Shown here: positions 1-8,986 of the stretch, piece by piece
Layout: each line of letters opens with the position of its first letter
Numbering within the stretch: the stretch's first letter is position 1
NCBI GenBank assembly: GCA_963815655.1
Contig: CAWFHK010000001.1
Span: 3,968,001-4,032,000 of the forward strand
Direction of reading: 5' to 3'
Source: JAWOLE01 sp963815655
GTDB lineage: Bacteria > Acidobacteriota > Thermoanaerobaculia > UBA5066 > Gp7-AA6
DNA: 64,000 nt
Made by a program: the position numbers and the translations under genes
The notes under the pieces: generated by a model
Told to the model about the DNA's origin: nothing
The model's database searches: none
What the model saw: the letters and a program-made list of their open reading frames with translations, nothing else

Positions 1-1828
1 CCGCGTCGAGCTTCAGGTTCGCGCGCTGGAGCGCCTGCGGACTGTGCTCCACGAACTGGTCCGGGATCGCGTGGATCTTCAGCTTCCCGGCCGGAAGGCC
101 GGCCGCGTGGAAGGCCTCGAGGACGCCGCTTCCGAAGCCGCCCGTCGCCAGGTGTTCCTCGAGCGTCAGGACGCGCGGCGCCATGAGCGCGATCCGGGAG
201 AGAAGGTCCCCGTCCAGCGGCTTGGCGAACCGCGCGTCGGCCACGCCGCAATCGATTCCTCGCTCCTTCAGCGCGTCGGCGGCGGCGAGGGCCACCGCGA
301 CCATCGAGCCGTAGGCGAGCAGGCAGAGGTCCTTCCCTTCGCGGAGGATCTCGCCGCGGCCGATCGGGATCTTCTTCAGCTCCGGGTCGAGCTCGACGCC
401 CACGCCGAGCCCGCGCGGGTAACGGATCGTGAAGGGCCCGCCCGATTCGATCGCGGTGAAGAGCAGGTGCTGCAGCTCGTTCTCGTCCCTGGGCGCCGCG
501 ACGACCATGTTCGGAAGGGAGCGGGTGTAGGTGATGTCGAAGATCCCGTGGTGGGTCTTCCCGTCGTCGCCGACGAGGCCAGCCCGGTCCGCGCAGATCG
601 TCACCGGGAGGTTCTGCAGGCAGACGTCGTGGATCAGCTGGTCGAACGCGCGCTGCAGGAACGTGGAGTAGATCGCGACGACCGGCTTCCAGCCCGCCTT
701 GGCCATGCCGGCCGCCATGATGACGGCGTGCTCCTCGGCGATGCCGACGTCGTAGACCCGTCCGGGGAAGCGCTTCTGGACCTCGATCAGGGCCGTCCCT
801 TCGAGCATCGCGGCGCTGATCGCGACGATCTTCTCGTCTTTCTCCATGAGCCGCGAGAGCGTCTTCGCGAAGACCTGCGAGTAGGTGTAGCGCGCGCCCG
901 GCCCGACGCTCGCCGACGGCGTGCCCGGCTGATGGAACTTGGAAGGGTTGTCCTCGGCGAGCTTGTAGCCCCGCCCCTTGTGGGTCAGGACGTGAACGAC
1001 GACCGGCGTGCCTTCCCGCGAGATGTCCTTGACGCTCTTCAAGGACTCGGCGAGCTCCTCGAGGTTGTGGCCGTCGACCGGGCCGATGTACTGGAGGCCC
1101 ATCTCCTCCCAGATCAGGTTGGGGAAGAAGAGCCCCTCCACCGAAGTCTTGACCTTGCGGGCGATCTTCCACGCCTCTTCCCCGAGCGGCAGCCTGGAGA
1201 GGAGCTTCTGGCCCGCTTCCGTCAGCTTCTGGTACTTGGGGTGGAGCATGAACCGGTTGCGCCAGTGCGCGAGCCAGCCGATGTTCTCGGAGATCGACCA
1301 GCCGTTGTCGTTGAAGATGACGACGAGCCTCTTCGGCTTCAGGTGGACGATGTTGTTCAGGGCCTCGTAGCTCGGCCCCGAGGTCAGGGCGCCGTCCCCC
1401 ACGACGGCGACGACGTAGGGCTCGCCCGGAGCGTTCTGAAGCGCGACCGCCATCCCGAGCGCGTAGGAGAGACCCGTCCCCGCGTGTCCGGCCGCGAGCA
1501 TGTCGTGTGGGCTCTCCGCCGGCTCCGCGAAGCCGGACAGCCCGCCGGGCGTGCGGATCGTCGCAAACCGGTCCCTCCGGCCCGTGACGAGCTTGTGGGT
1601 GTAGCACTGGTTCGACGTGTCCCAGACGATCCGGTCCCTGGGGCTGTCGAAGGCGCGGTGGAGGGCCAGGGTCAGCTCCACGACGCCGAGATTGGAGGCC
1701 AGGTGCCCGCCGGTCCGGGTGATCGTCTCCACGATCATGCCGCGGCATTCCTCCGCCACCTCGCCCAGCTCCTTGATGCTCAAGGCCTTCAGGTCCTGAG
1801 GGCCCTCGATCCCTTTCAGTCGCGACAT
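1..1828 (-). CDS. dxs: 1-deoxy-D-xylulose-5-phosphate synthase (3' end outside window)
   Basis: Makes DXP from pyruvate and glyceraldehyde 3-phosphate, the first step of the MEP isoprenoid pathway, in the cytoplasm. About 609 codons are present; the C-terminus is cut by the window edge. Recognisable parts are the TPP motif starting VVGDGALTSG and ending NDNGWSISENIG (about residues 145-185), the catalytic Glu in VGIAEEHAV, and the stretch DRAGLVGDDGKTHHGIFD. The start is the ATG at 1828, preceded by AAGGAG at good spacing. The first active-site His motif is kept (GGHLASNLG), but the usual GHQxYxHK reads SNQCYTHK, so one normally conserved His is replaced by Asn. It lies next to the hopanoid genes, which fits isoprenoid supply, although it is divergent from the following gene. 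Confidence 0.95.
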   Translation of the reverse strand, partial: MSRLKGIEGPQDLKALSIKELGEVAEECRGMIVETITRTGGHLASNLGVVELTLALHRAFDSPRDRIVWDTSNQCYTHKLVTGRRDRFATIRTPGGLSGFAEPAESPHDMLAAGHAGTGLSYALGMAVALQNAPGEPYVVAVVGDGALTSGPSYEALNNIVHLKPKRLVVIFNDNGWSISENIGWLAHWRNRFMLHPKYQKLTEAGQKLLSRLPLGEEAWKIARKVKTSVEGLFFPNLIWEEMGLQYIGPVDGHNLEELAESLKSVKDISREGTPVVVHVLTHKGRGYKLAEDNPSKFHQPGTPSASVGPGARYTYSQVFAKTLSRLMEKDEKIVAISAAMLEGTALIEVQKRFPGRVYDVGIAEEHAVIMAAGMAKAGWKPVVAIYSTFLQRAFDQLIHDVCLQNLPVTICADRAGLVGDDGKTHHGIFDITYTRSLPNMVVAAPRDENELQHLLFTAIESGGPFTIRYPRGLGVGVELDPELKKIPIGRGEILREGKDLCLLAYGSMVAVALAAADALKERGIDCGVADARFAKPLDGDLLSRIALMAPRVLTLEEHLATGGFGSGVLEAFHAAGLPAGKLKIHAIPDQFVEHSPQALQRANLKLDA

Positions 1829-1983
1829 GGATCTCCTTGCCGTTGCCCGTCCTGGCGCGGGGCGCGTTCGACGTCCGTACCGTGTCCCGCTCTCGAGCCG
1901 ATGTGCCTCAAGTTATCGCGCTCCCCTGAATATACCAGCTTGATAGCATTCGGGTTTCAGCCCGCGAGGAGTCTTGCAATTCC
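1829..1983. other. Divergent intergenic region dxs / ferritin-like gene
   Basis: A 155-base gap between two divergent starts, so it must hold both promoters. An AT-rich patch around 1928-1950 is the likely core. I could not assign convincing -35/-10 pairs. Confidence 0.3.
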
Positions 1984-2958
1984 ATGGCCGGAGAGGCGAT
2001 AGTCCCCGGCGCGGGGGAATCGGCGGAGAGGAGGTCCCACAGGGACATGGAAGCCTTGCGGATCGGATCGGACGAACACGCCCGTCTCTTCTGCGGGACG
2101 TTCCTGGAGACTCACCGCCCCTTCCGGGCCCGGGACATCGTCTGGCCCGAGCTGGACGAGGAGAACCTGGCCAGGTTGAAGGGCCTCCCCGTCTGGGACG
2201 AGGCGGCGAGGACGGAAGCCGCCACCGCAGTCAAGGTGCAGACCCTCGGGGAAGCCGAGACCGACCCGCTCCTGAAGGAAGCCATCGCCCTGCAGGGCTA
2301 CGAGGAGGGGCGCCACGCGGAGATCATCTCCCTCCTGACGAAGACCTACGGGATCGCCACCGCTCCCTTCGGAGAGCCGGAGAGGCCGAAGAACCCGACG
2401 TGGACCTTCCTGCGCACCGGCTACGGCGAGTGCCTCGATTCCTTCTTCGCCTTCGGCCTCTTCGACATCGGGCGCAGGAGCGAGTTCTTCCACGCGGACC
2501 TGATCGCGCTCTTCGACCAGATCATGCAGGAGGAGGCGAGGCACATCCTCTTCATCGTGAACTGGGCGGCGTACCTGCGCGCCCGCAGGCCCCTTCCGCT
2601 CAAGCCGGTGTTCGACGCGCGGCGGGCCTGGAACATCGCCGCGCAGGCCTTCGACCGCGTGAGCGGCGCGATGCGAATGGCCGGCGGCGGAAACGGCGGC
2701 GGCGGAGAAAACGGTGAAGAGAAGGCGAAGGGGACGCAGAGGGGGTTCACGCTGAAGAGCCACTCGGCCTTCGGCGATTTCAAGCTGCGCTCGTTCCTGG
2801 AGCTCTGCCTGGCCGAGAACGTGCGGCGCCTCTCGCCCTACGACCCGCGCCTGTTGAGACCCACGCTGGTACCGGGGACCGTGCGGCTCCTGGTGAAGCT
2901 GCTCCCCCGGGCGAAGCCGGGACGCGGGACTCGGGACGCGAGACTCGAACCGAAGTGA
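1984..2958 (+). CDS. Ferritin-like di-iron domain protein
   Basis: 324 residues. Two helices carry carboxylate/His metal-ligand patterns typical of the ferritin-like fold: YEEGRHAEII near residue 110 and QEEARHILF near residue 180. This suggests a di-iron protein, but the substrate is unknown. Most of the chain is helical; there is no signal peptide. A low-complexity Gly/Glu/Lys segment (about residues 228-248) precedes a divergent C-terminal tail. The last roughly ten residues before the stop are encoded by one arm of a heptamer repeat (2919-2946), so the C-terminal tail is probably repeat-derived. An internal ATG at 2047 is an alternative start. The next gene follows on the same strand after 73 bases. 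Confidence 0.7.
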   Translation: MAGEAIVPGAGESAERRSHRDMEALRIGSDEHARLFCGTFLETHRPFRARDIVWPELDEENLARLKGLPVWDEAARTEAATAVKVQTLGEAETDPLLKEAIALQGYEEGRHAEIISLLTKTYGIATAPFGEPERPKNPTWTFLRTGYGECLDSFFAFGLFDIGRRSEFFHADLIALFDQIMQEEARHILFIVNWAAYLRARRPLPLKPVFDARRAWNIAAQAFDRVSGAMRMAGGGNGGGGENGEEKAKGTQRGFTLKSHSAFGDFKLRSFLELCLAENVRRLSPYDPRLLRPTLVPGTVRLLVKLLPRAKPGRGTRDARLEPK

Positions 2959-3030
2959 TGGTCCTTCGCTCCAAGAACCCAACCAGGTTTCCCCCTCCGA
3001 ACCCCGAGTCCCGAGTCCCGAGTCCCGACT
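2919..3030. repeat. Heptamer repeat hairpin locus A
   Basis: Left arm 2919-2946 is four 7-base units of the form GGGACKC (last one GAGACTC). Right arm 3003-3030 is CCCGAGT three times then CCCGACT, the inverse complement. The spacer is 56 bases. The left arm codes the C-terminus of the ferritin-like protein and the right arm ends one base before the next ATG. Confidence 0.85.
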
Positions 3031-3031
3031 G

Positions 3032-4204
3032 ATGGGAAGCGACCTCGTCAGCGCCTGCGTCTTCTGCGCGGGGATCCTGCTCGGCATGGAGCTGACGCCG
3101 CCGCCCGGATACCACGCGGAGGTCGGGTTCTCCTACGCGACGGCGGCGCGCCGGTACGTCATCGGCCCGGGAAGCGACGACACGTCCGACGTCACGCCCA
3201 AGTTCGCGCTCGTGGGGCTGGGCTGGTCGCGGGACGCCGCCGCCGGGCTCGGGGCCGGCACGCCCGCAGCGGAGTGGAGGGTGCGCGTCGCCCTCGCGCC
3301 TTCGCACGACGAGCAGGAGCAGACGCCGTTCGCGGCGACCAACACGACGGCCACCGGCACCGGCCGTTACGAGAACTTCGCGCTCCTCGCGCGCTACCCG
3401 CTCTCGCCGCGCGACTCGCTCGAGGCCGCGTGGAACCGCCGGACGCACAAGGCGACCGACGAGCTGGACATCGCCCACGAGCGCTTCTTCCTCTCGGAAC
3501 AGCGCGTCCTCTCGGCCGAGCGCGTGGACGTCGCGGTCGGCTGGAGGCGCCGATGGAAAGGAATCGAGGCAGCCCTGTCGGCGCGGTACGCGCGCCCGAG
3601 CGGGAGCCAGACGACGTCGGCCACGGACCGGATCTCGGAGGGCCCGATCTACGGAGGAGCGCTCGAGGCGCGCGCCCGCCGGGGACGGTGGACGCTCTCG
3701 GTCCTGGCCGAGCGGGCGAGCGGATCGATCGGCGTGCACGAGCAGAGCCAGCCGGATTTCGCGCACCGCGATTTCGACGGCACCGCCACCCTCGAGGCGT
3801 ACCGGATCGGAGCGGGTTACGCGTCGGGCAGCACCGAAGCGTTCCTCCAGGCCACCTACGACCGCTCGCGCCTCCCCTTCGTGGCGTTCGCGGTCCTGGG
3901 CACCGAGGTCTCGGCCCTGGAGGCGGGCTACCACCCCGAGTCCCGCGCGAACCTGGTCTTCTGGGACCTCACCGTCCGGCACGCGTTCGTGCCGGGGTTC
4001 CGGGTGAAGGTCCTCCTGCGCTCTTCGAGCGGCGACGAGACGCTGACGCTGACCGACCCGGCCGGGGTCCTGCCGGCGCGCCGCCTCGACATCCGCCGCT
4101 CCGGAGTCTTCGGCGCCGGCCTCTCCCGCGTCCTCGGCGGCCCGGAGGTGAGCCTGGGCGTCGGCGCCGAGATCGCCCTCCCTTTCGCAGACCGGGGGCC
4201 GTAA
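3032..4204 (+). CDS. Predicted outer-membrane beta-barrel-like protein
   Basis: 390 residues, not recognised as a named family. The N-terminus (MGSDLVSACVFCAGILLG) is a weak signal peptide. The body is rich in short alternating polar/hydrophobic strands separated by charged turns, such as WRVRVALAPS, ERVDVAVGWRRRWKGIEAAL and RWTLSVLAERASG, and ends in PEVSLGVGAEIALPFADRGP. This pattern suggests a surface barrel of about a dozen strands. The function is unknown. It sits between the ferritin-like gene and hpnP on the same strand, with heptamer repeat hairpins at both ends; the stop codon lies in the first unit of locus B. Confidence 0.55.
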   Translation: MGSDLVSACVFCAGILLGMELTPPPGYHAEVGFSYATAARRYVIGPGSDDTSDVTPKFALVGLGWSRDAAAGLGAGTPAAEWRVRVALAPSHDEQEQTPFAATNTTATGTGRYENFALLARYPLSPRDSLEAAWNRRTHKATDELDIAHERFFLSEQRVLSAERVDVAVGWRRRWKGIEAALSARYARPSGSQTTSATDRISEGPIYGGALEARARRGRWTLSVLAERASGSIGVHEQSQPDFAHRDFDGTATLEAYRIGAGYASGSTEAFLQATYDRSRLPFVAFAVLGTEVSALEAGYHPESRANLVFWDLTVRHAFVPGFRVKVLLRSSSGDETLTLTDPAGVLPARRLDIRRSGVFGAGLSRVLGGPEVSLGVGAEIALPFADRGP

Positions 4205-4284
4205 GACGTGAGACGTAAGAACGTGAGGCGTGGCGCGGGAAGGGCATTTGGAGCTTCGTTTTGCGTTTCACGCTTAACGTCTTA
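4200..4284. repeat. Heptamer repeat hairpin locus B
   Basis: Left arm about 4200-4235 has units CGTAAGA, CGTGAGA, an 8-base CGTAAGAA, CGTGAGG and CGTGGCG. Right arm 4257-4284 has CGTTTTG, CGTTTCA, CGCTTAA and CGTCTTA. CGTAAGACGT and its complement pair at the outer ends. It lies between two plus-strand genes and overlaps the upstream stop codon. Confidence 0.8.
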
Positions 4285-4311
4285 CGGCTCTGGTGTTAAC
4301 TTGGTCCAAAG

Positions 4312-5913
4312 ATGAAGTCGCGCCGGCGGATCCTCTGCGTCTTCCCGCGCTACGCGCGGTCGTTCGGGACGCTGCACCACGCCTACCCGCTCATGCCGCG
4401 GGTGCGCGCCTTCATGCCGCCGCAGGGGCTCCTCCTGATCGCGGCGTCGCTGCCGTCGACTTGGGAGGTCCGGTTCGTGGACGAGAACATGTCGCCGGCG
4501 GGACCGGAGGACTTCGCCTGGGCGGACGCGGTCTTCGTGACCGGGATGCACGTGCAGCGCGACTGCATCAACGACGTCAACGAGCGGGCGCACGTCGCGG
4601 GCAAGGTCACGGCGCTCGGAGGGCCCTCGGTCTCCGCCTCCCCCGAGTGGTATCCGAATTTCGACATCCTCCACGTCGGGGAGATGGGCGACGCGACGCG
4701 GGCGCTCTATGCCCATCTGGACGAGACCGTCGAGCGGCCGCGAGAACAGCTCCGTTTCACGACGGCGGACCGGACGCCGCTGACGGACTTTCCCACCCCC
4801 GCCTACCACCTGATCGACATCAAGCACTACTTCCTGGCGAGCGTGCAGTTCTCGAGCGGCTGCCCCTACCGCTGCGAGTTCTGCGACATCCCGGAGCTTT
4901 ACGGCCGGAACCCGAGGCTGAAGACGCCCGAGCAGGTCTGCCGCGAGCTCGACGCGATCGTGGCGGCCGGGCCGCCCGGCGCGATCTACTTCGTGGACGA
5001 CAACTTCATCGGCAACCAGAAGGCCGCGCTCGACCTGCTGCCGCACCTGGTCGCCTGGCAGCGCCGCACCGGCTACCGCGTGCGCTTCGCCTGCGAGGCG
5101 ACGCTGAACATCGCGCAGAACCGAAAGGTCCTGGAGCTCATGAAGGAGGCGTTCTTTCACACCGTCTTCATCGGCATCGAGACGCCCGACCCGGAGGCGC
5201 TGCACGGCATGGTCAAGGACCAGAACCTGCGCCTGCCGATCCTCGAAGCGGTCGCGATCCTGAACTCCTACGGCATGGAGGTCGTCTCCGGGATCATCAT
5301 GGGGCTCGACCAGGACACAGAGCGGACGGCGGACGACATCCTGGCCTTCATCGAGGCGTCGAAGATCCCGATGCTCACGATCAACCTTCTCTACGCGCTT
5401 CCCAGGACGCCGCTCTGGCGCCGCCTGGAGAAGGAGGGGCGCATCCTCTCCGACGGGACCGGCGGCGAGGAATCGAACGTCCAGTTCCTTCTCCCGCGCG
5501 AAGTCGTGCGCGGCAACTGGTTGAAGTGCGTGACGGAATCCTACGAGCCGGAACCCCTTTACCGGCGCTACCAGCACCAGATCGAGCACACCTACCCGAA
5601 CCGCTTCGACCCCGGGGCCCTGCGGAGAGTCGAGCGGAGCGACATCGCCAATGGCTTCCGGATCCTCGGCCGGATCCTCTGGCGCGTGGGCCTCCGCTCC
5701 GACTACCGGAAGGTCTTCTGGCGCATGGCCCGCCCGGCCTTGAAGCGCGGCGATATCGAATCGGTCATCCATGTCGGCCTGGTGGGCCACCACCTGATCC
5801 GGTTCGCCCGTGACTGCGAGGCCGGCGTCGGCGAGTATTCCTTCTACTCCGAGAAGGGCGCCGCCCGCCCCGGCGCGGCGGCCTCCGCCCGCCCCGCCCG
5901 CGCGACCGGCTGA
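4312..5913 (+). CDS. hpnP: Hopanoid C-2 methylase, B12-binding radical SAM
   Basis: Methylates hopanoids at C-2, giving 2-methylhopanoids. 533 residues with an N-terminal cobalamin-binding-type domain (about 1-140) and a radical SAM domain with the cluster motif C184-x3-C188-x2-C191 in SSGCPYRCEFCDIP. Blocks that match what I recall of HpnP closely are LCVFPRYARSFGTLHHAYPLM, FVDENMSPAGPEDF, LYGRNPRLKTP, FVDDNFIGNQKAALDLLPHL and INLLYALPRTPLW. The related C-3 methylase HpnR is the main alternative and fits less well. It converges on the minus-strand hopanoid cluster at 6.0-12.3 kb, which supports the substrate. The C-terminal 30 residues are Ala/Pro/Arg-rich. Confidence 0.88.
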   Translation: MKSRRRILCVFPRYARSFGTLHHAYPLMPRVRAFMPPQGLLLIAASLPSTWEVRFVDENMSPAGPEDFAWADAVFVTGMHVQRDCINDVNERAHVAGKVTALGGPSVSASPEWYPNFDILHVGEMGDATRALYAHLDETVERPREQLRFTTADRTPLTDFPTPAYHLIDIKHYFLASVQFSSGCPYRCEFCDIPELYGRNPRLKTPEQVCRELDAIVAAGPPGAIYFVDDNFIGNQKAALDLLPHLVAWQRRTGYRVRFACEATLNIAQNRKVLELMKEAFFHTVFIGIETPDPEALHGMVKDQNLRLPILEAVAILNSYGMEVVSGIIMGLDQDTERTADDILAFIEASKIPMLTINLLYALPRTPLWRRLEKEGRILSDGTGGEESNVQFLLPREVVRGNWLKCVTESYEPEPLYRRYQHQIEHTYPNRFDPGALRRVERSDIANGFRILGRILWRVGLRSDYRKVFWRMARPALKRGDIESVIHVGLVGHHLIRFARDCEAGVGEYSFYSEKGAARPGAAASARPARATG

Positions 5914-5961
5914 GTCTTCCCGGAACGCGGCAGGGCGAGAAACGGGTTACCGGAGGCTAGA

Positions 5962-6267
5962 TCAGCTCCACTTCTTGCCGAGCGCTTCGAGCCCCGCGCT
6001 CTTCAGATCCTCCGGGCTCATGACCGGGTGAAACTCGACGTCGGCGTCGAACTGGAGGAACCAGGGCTCGGCGATCGCCGGGATCCCCGAGACGTCCTTC
6101 AGGTTGACGATCAGGATCGCGGTTCGCCGGCCGTGCATCTCGGTGAAGTAAGCCGACTCGGGCTTCGTATCTTCCAGGATGCGGTTCATCGTCTGGCCGA
6201 CCGTCCCCTTGCGGACGGCCTCGTTGAACTTTTCGTGAGGGATCGAGACTTTGAGGAGAATTCGCAT
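5962..6267 (-). CDS. Small conserved protein of unknown function
   Basis: 101 residues, soluble, no signal peptide. It reads as a compact alpha/beta domain: a beta start MRILLKVSIP, a helix, then YFTEMHGRRTAILIVNLKD and PAIAEPWFLQFDADVEFHPVMSPEDL. I have seen proteins of this look annotated only as conserved hypotheticals, possibly with a dimeric alpha/beta-barrel fold. AAGGAG lies five bases before the ATG. It is last in the minus-strand hopanoid gene run, 100 bases after the squalene synthase stop, so it may be a passenger or an accessory gene. Confidence 0.65.
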   Translation of the reverse strand: MRILLKVSIPHEKFNEAVRKGTVGQTMNRILEDTKPESAYFTEMHGRRTAILIVNLKDVSGIPAIAEPWFLQFDADVEFHPVMSPEDLKSAGLEALGKKWS

Positions 6268-6367
6268 TTCCGCTCCTTATCTTGCTGGAACTCCGATCCT
6301 ACTCGTTCTCGCCCGGAATGGCAGCTCCCGGGGAAGCGGACGCCGAAGGAAGGCCGGAACCGGGTGG

Positions 6368-7273
6368 TCAGGGCCGGATCGCGACCGCCGGATCGCCGCG
6401 GTCGAGCGCCCGGTCGAGACGCCGGCGGATGGCGAAGAGCTCGAGGCGCGAGACCTTGGAGCCGGGGCCGCGCTCCTCGACCTTCCGGAGCGTCGCCCAG
6501 GCGAGCTCGACGGGGAGGGCGCAGAACTCGACGAGACCGCGCGGGGCGGCGGCGCGCTGCAGGGCGAGCGTGTACTCGCCGGCGACATGGAGGTCCCGGC
6601 GGGCCTTGGCGAAGACGTCCGCGCGGGGGACGCTCCCGGGCAGGAAGCCGCGCCCCTCCGATGCGTCCACCGAGGCGTCCTTGAGGATGTTGACGAGCTG
6701 CAGGGCCTCGCCGAAGGTCGCCGCGCGCGCGCGCAGGTAGGGCGCGACCGGAGCCAGGATGTCCCGCTTCAGGAGGAACAGATCCGAGAGCATCTCGCCC
6801 ACGATCCCGGCGACGGCGTAGCAATAGGCGCGCAGCTCTTCGAGGTCTTTCAACGCGAGGACCCCGGCGTCGGACCGGGCCACGAAGCCGGCCATTCCCG
6901 CGGCCGAGCGGGAGACGTGGCCGCGGACGGAGGCGATCGCTTCAGGGTCGAGCGCGAAGAAAGCCTCGAGAACGAACGGAGTCTCGGCGATCAGCTCGCG
7001 GTAGCCGGCGTGGGGCGAGACGCCGGCCCCGGTCCATTTCCCGGCGAGCCGGCGCGCCTCCCCGAAAGAGAAGTCGCGCAGCAGGTCCTGGAACTCCGCG
7101 AGGGCCTCGATCCGCCGCTCGGGCGGCCAGTGGGCGGCGTCCTCGAAGGTGTCGGCGATGCGGAAGAGAAGGTAGGCGATCATGACCTGCCGCCTCGTCG
7201 GCTCGGGGAGCACCGGGATCGAGATCGCGAAGGTGCGGCTCGTCTTCTCCAGCAGCTCTTCGAGCGTCGTCAT
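6368..7273 (-). CDS. Squalene synthase (squalene/phytoene synthase family)
   Basis: 301 residues. Condenses two farnesyl diphosphates to squalene, the substrate of the cyclase encoded upstream. First Asp-rich motif D41-TFE-D45, helix YCYAVAGIVGEMLSDLF near 150-166, second motif NILKD199-ASV-D203 followed by EGRGFLP. The opening TSRTFAISIPVLPEPTRR resembles one-enzyme squalene synthases rather than HpnC or HpnD, and no HpnC/HpnE partners are present. Its ATG overlaps the stop of the hpnG gene by four bases, so translation is probably coupled. Product specificity (squalene rather than phytoene) is inferred from the neighbours. Confidence 0.85.
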   Translation of the reverse strand: MTTLEELLEKTSRTFAISIPVLPEPTRRQVMIAYLLFRIADTFEDAAHWPPERRIEALAEFQDLLRDFSFGEARRLAGKWTGAGVSPHAGYRELIAETPFVLEAFFALDPEAIASVRGHVSRSAAGMAGFVARSDAGVLALKDLEELRAYCYAVAGIVGEMLSDLFLLKRDILAPVAPYLRARAATFGEALQLVNILKDASVDASEGRGFLPGSVPRADVFAKARRDLHVAGEYTLALQRAAAPRGLVEFCALPVELAWATLRKVEERGPGSKVSRLELFAIRRRLDRALDRGDPAVAIRP

Positions 7274-8013
7274 TCGAATCCGTCCTCGAGGAGGCGCCCG
7301 AGAAAGAGCGCGAGGCCCTCGCTGCAGTCGAGCACCCGGCGGCGCATCCGGAGGAGGGCGGGGATCGTGCGGGGGCGCCGGAGGGCCCTCGCGGCCACCG
7401 CGCCCCGGCGGATCCCGCCGTCCTCCCCGACGCTCGCGGCGATCGACTCGGGCAGGGACTCCTCGGCCCGGTCGCTGATGGAGCGGACGACGAGGTAGGG
7501 GATCGAGGCCCGCGCCGCGACCCGCGCCCAGGCCGAGGATTCCATGTCGGCGGCCGCCGGGCCGCCGGAATCGGCCAGCGCCGCGAGAACCTCCTTCTCC
7601 CGCGCCGTGACGGCCGGCCGCTCGACCGTCAGGAGCGTGCCGGCGCGCGCGCCCGCCGCGAGCGCGCGGGCGAGCAGGCCCTCATCGGGAGCCGCGGCTT
7701 CCCTGGAGGAGTCGCGGACATGGCGGGAGGCGAGCAGGTCTCCGATTTCGAGCTCCGCCGAAAGCGCGGCGGCCACGCCCGCCCCGAGGAGCGCCGCGGG
7801 GCGGAGGGCCCCGCAGAGCCGGGCCGACTCGCGCTCGGCATTCCTCGGGCCGGTTCCGGTCGCCGCGATGGCGACCCGCGCCGCTCCGATCCGCGCGGTG
7901 ACGTACCCCGCGCCGTCGAAGCGAGCGTCCTCCGCGTGGCGGACGATGGCGTCGAGCTCCTCCTTCATGGCCGTCACGATGACGATCCTGCGGCCGTTCC
8001 TATCCGCGGACAT
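7270..8013 (-). CDS. hpnG: Hopanoid-associated nucleoside phosphorylase HpnG
   Basis: About 247 residues of the purine-nucleoside/MTA phosphorylase fold. In hopanoid pathways HpnG removes adenine from adenosylhopane to give a ribosyl-hopane phosphate. Seen here: the N-terminal strand IVIVTAMKEELDAI, GTGPRNAE, the nucleoside-binding AADMESSAWARVAARASIPYLVVRSISD (ME as in this superfamily), and a C-terminal helical extension. The ATG at 8013 is chosen over an upstream in-frame TTG; it overlaps the end of hpnA by 14 bases. The 3' end overlaps the squalene synthase start by four bases. Confidence 0.85.
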   Translation of the reverse strand: MSADRNGRRIVIVTAMKEELDAIVRHAEDARFDGAGYVTARIGAARVAIAATGTGPRNAERESARLCGALRPAALLGAGVAAALSAELEIGDLLASRHVRDSSREAAAPDEGLLARALAAGARAGTLLTVERPAVTAREKEVLAALADSGGPAAADMESSAWARVAARASIPYLVVRSISDRAEESLPESIAASVGEDGGIRRGAVAARALRRPRTIPALLRMRRRVLDCSEGLALFLGRLLEDGFE

Positions 8014-8986
8014 AGCCGTTTTCGCGGAACCAGGCAACCGCGCGGGCGAGGGCCTCCTCGACCGGCGTCTGCGGTAGCCCCAGCTCCCGCACCGCCTTGC
8101 CCGGGTCGAAATACATCCGGTGGCGGGACATCCGAGCGCCCTCGAGCGGCACCCGGGGCGGCTGCCCGGTCACTCTCGAGGCGAGCGTGCTCACCGCGGC
8201 GGCGGCAAGCGGGACCCAGTGCGGCAGGCGGACTCTCGGCGAGGGGATGCCCGTCAGCTTCGAGAGCGCGTCGAAGATCTCCTTGAGAGTCATGTCGCGG
8301 TTTCCGAGGATGTATTTCTCTCCGATCCGTCCCTTCTCCGCGGCGAGGACGTGCCCCTCCGCGACGTCCCGCACGTCCACGAGATTCAATCCCGTCTCAA
8401 CGTAGGCTGGCATCCGGCGGTTCAGGAAGTCCACGATCATCTGCCCGGTGGGCGTCGGCTTGATGTCCCTCTCGCCGACCGGCGTCGAGGGATTGACGAT
8501 GACGACCGGAAGGCCCCTGGCCGCGAACTCCTTCGCGACGCCCTCGGCCTCGTGCTTGCTCTTCTTGTAATGGCCGATCAGGGTGCGGGGCTCGACCGGA
8601 GTCTCTTCGTTTCCGGGCCGGCCGTCGCGCGTCAGGCCCAGGGCGCCGACGCTGCTCGTGTAGACGACCTTCTCGGCTCCGATTTCCGCTGCGGCCGCGA
8701 GGACGTTGCGGGTCCCCTCGACGTTGGCGGCATAGATCTCGCGGGGGCGCCGCGCCGAGAGCCGGTAATCCGCGGCGCAGTGATAGACTCGCTGCGCGCC
8801 GGCCATCGCCCGCACCAGCGACTCCGGGTCCGTCACGTCGCCCGCCACCACCTCGACCGGCAGCTCCTCGAGGTTGCTCAGCCGGCTGGAGGATCGGACG
8901 AGGCAGCGAACGGTCCGTCCGCGCTTGACGAGCGCCCGCACGACGTGCGCGCCCACGAACCCGGTGCCGCCGGTGACGAAGTCCAC
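8000..8986 (-). CDS. hpnA: Hopanoid-associated NAD-dependent sugar epimerase HpnA
   Basis: 328 residues, extended SDR family. Dinucleotide-binding GGTGFVG sits at residues 6-12; the catalytic pair is the Tyr and Lys of HYKKSK; an upstream TSSVG supplies the Ser. HpnA is known from hopanoid operons as a putative epimerase/reductase acting on the sugar side chain. It follows hpnH after a 221-base repeat-filled gap and overlaps hpnG. Family assignment is firm; the precise reaction is not settled in general. Confidence 0.88.
   Translation of the reverse strand: MDFVTGGTGFVGAHVVRALVKRGRTVRCLVRSSSRLSNLEELPVEVVAGDVTDPESLVRAMAGAQRVYHCAADYRLSARRPREIYAANVEGTRNVLAAAAEIGAEKVVYTSSVGALGLTRDGRPGNEETPVEPRTLIGHYKKSKHEAEGVAKEFAARGLPVVIVNPSTPVGERDIKPTPTGQMIVDFLNRRMPAYVETGLNLVDVRDVAEGHVLAAEKGRIGEKYILGNRDMTLKEIFDALSKLTGIPSPRVRLPHWVPLAAAAVSTLASRVTGQPPRVPLEGARMSRHRMYFDPGKAVRELGLPQTPVEEALARAVAWFRENGYVRG

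Noticed and set aside
1957..3982. Minus-strand open frames opposite the ferritin-like and barrel-like genes
   Set aside because: They are antisense shadows. The parts that look protein-like are only translated heptamer repeats.
2919..4284. Heptamer hairpins considered as ordinary rho-independent terminators
   Set aside because: No T-runs follow, spacers are often over 50 bases, and they occur between co-directional genes, unlike the true terminators near 53.7, 57.4, 61.2 and 63.3 kb.
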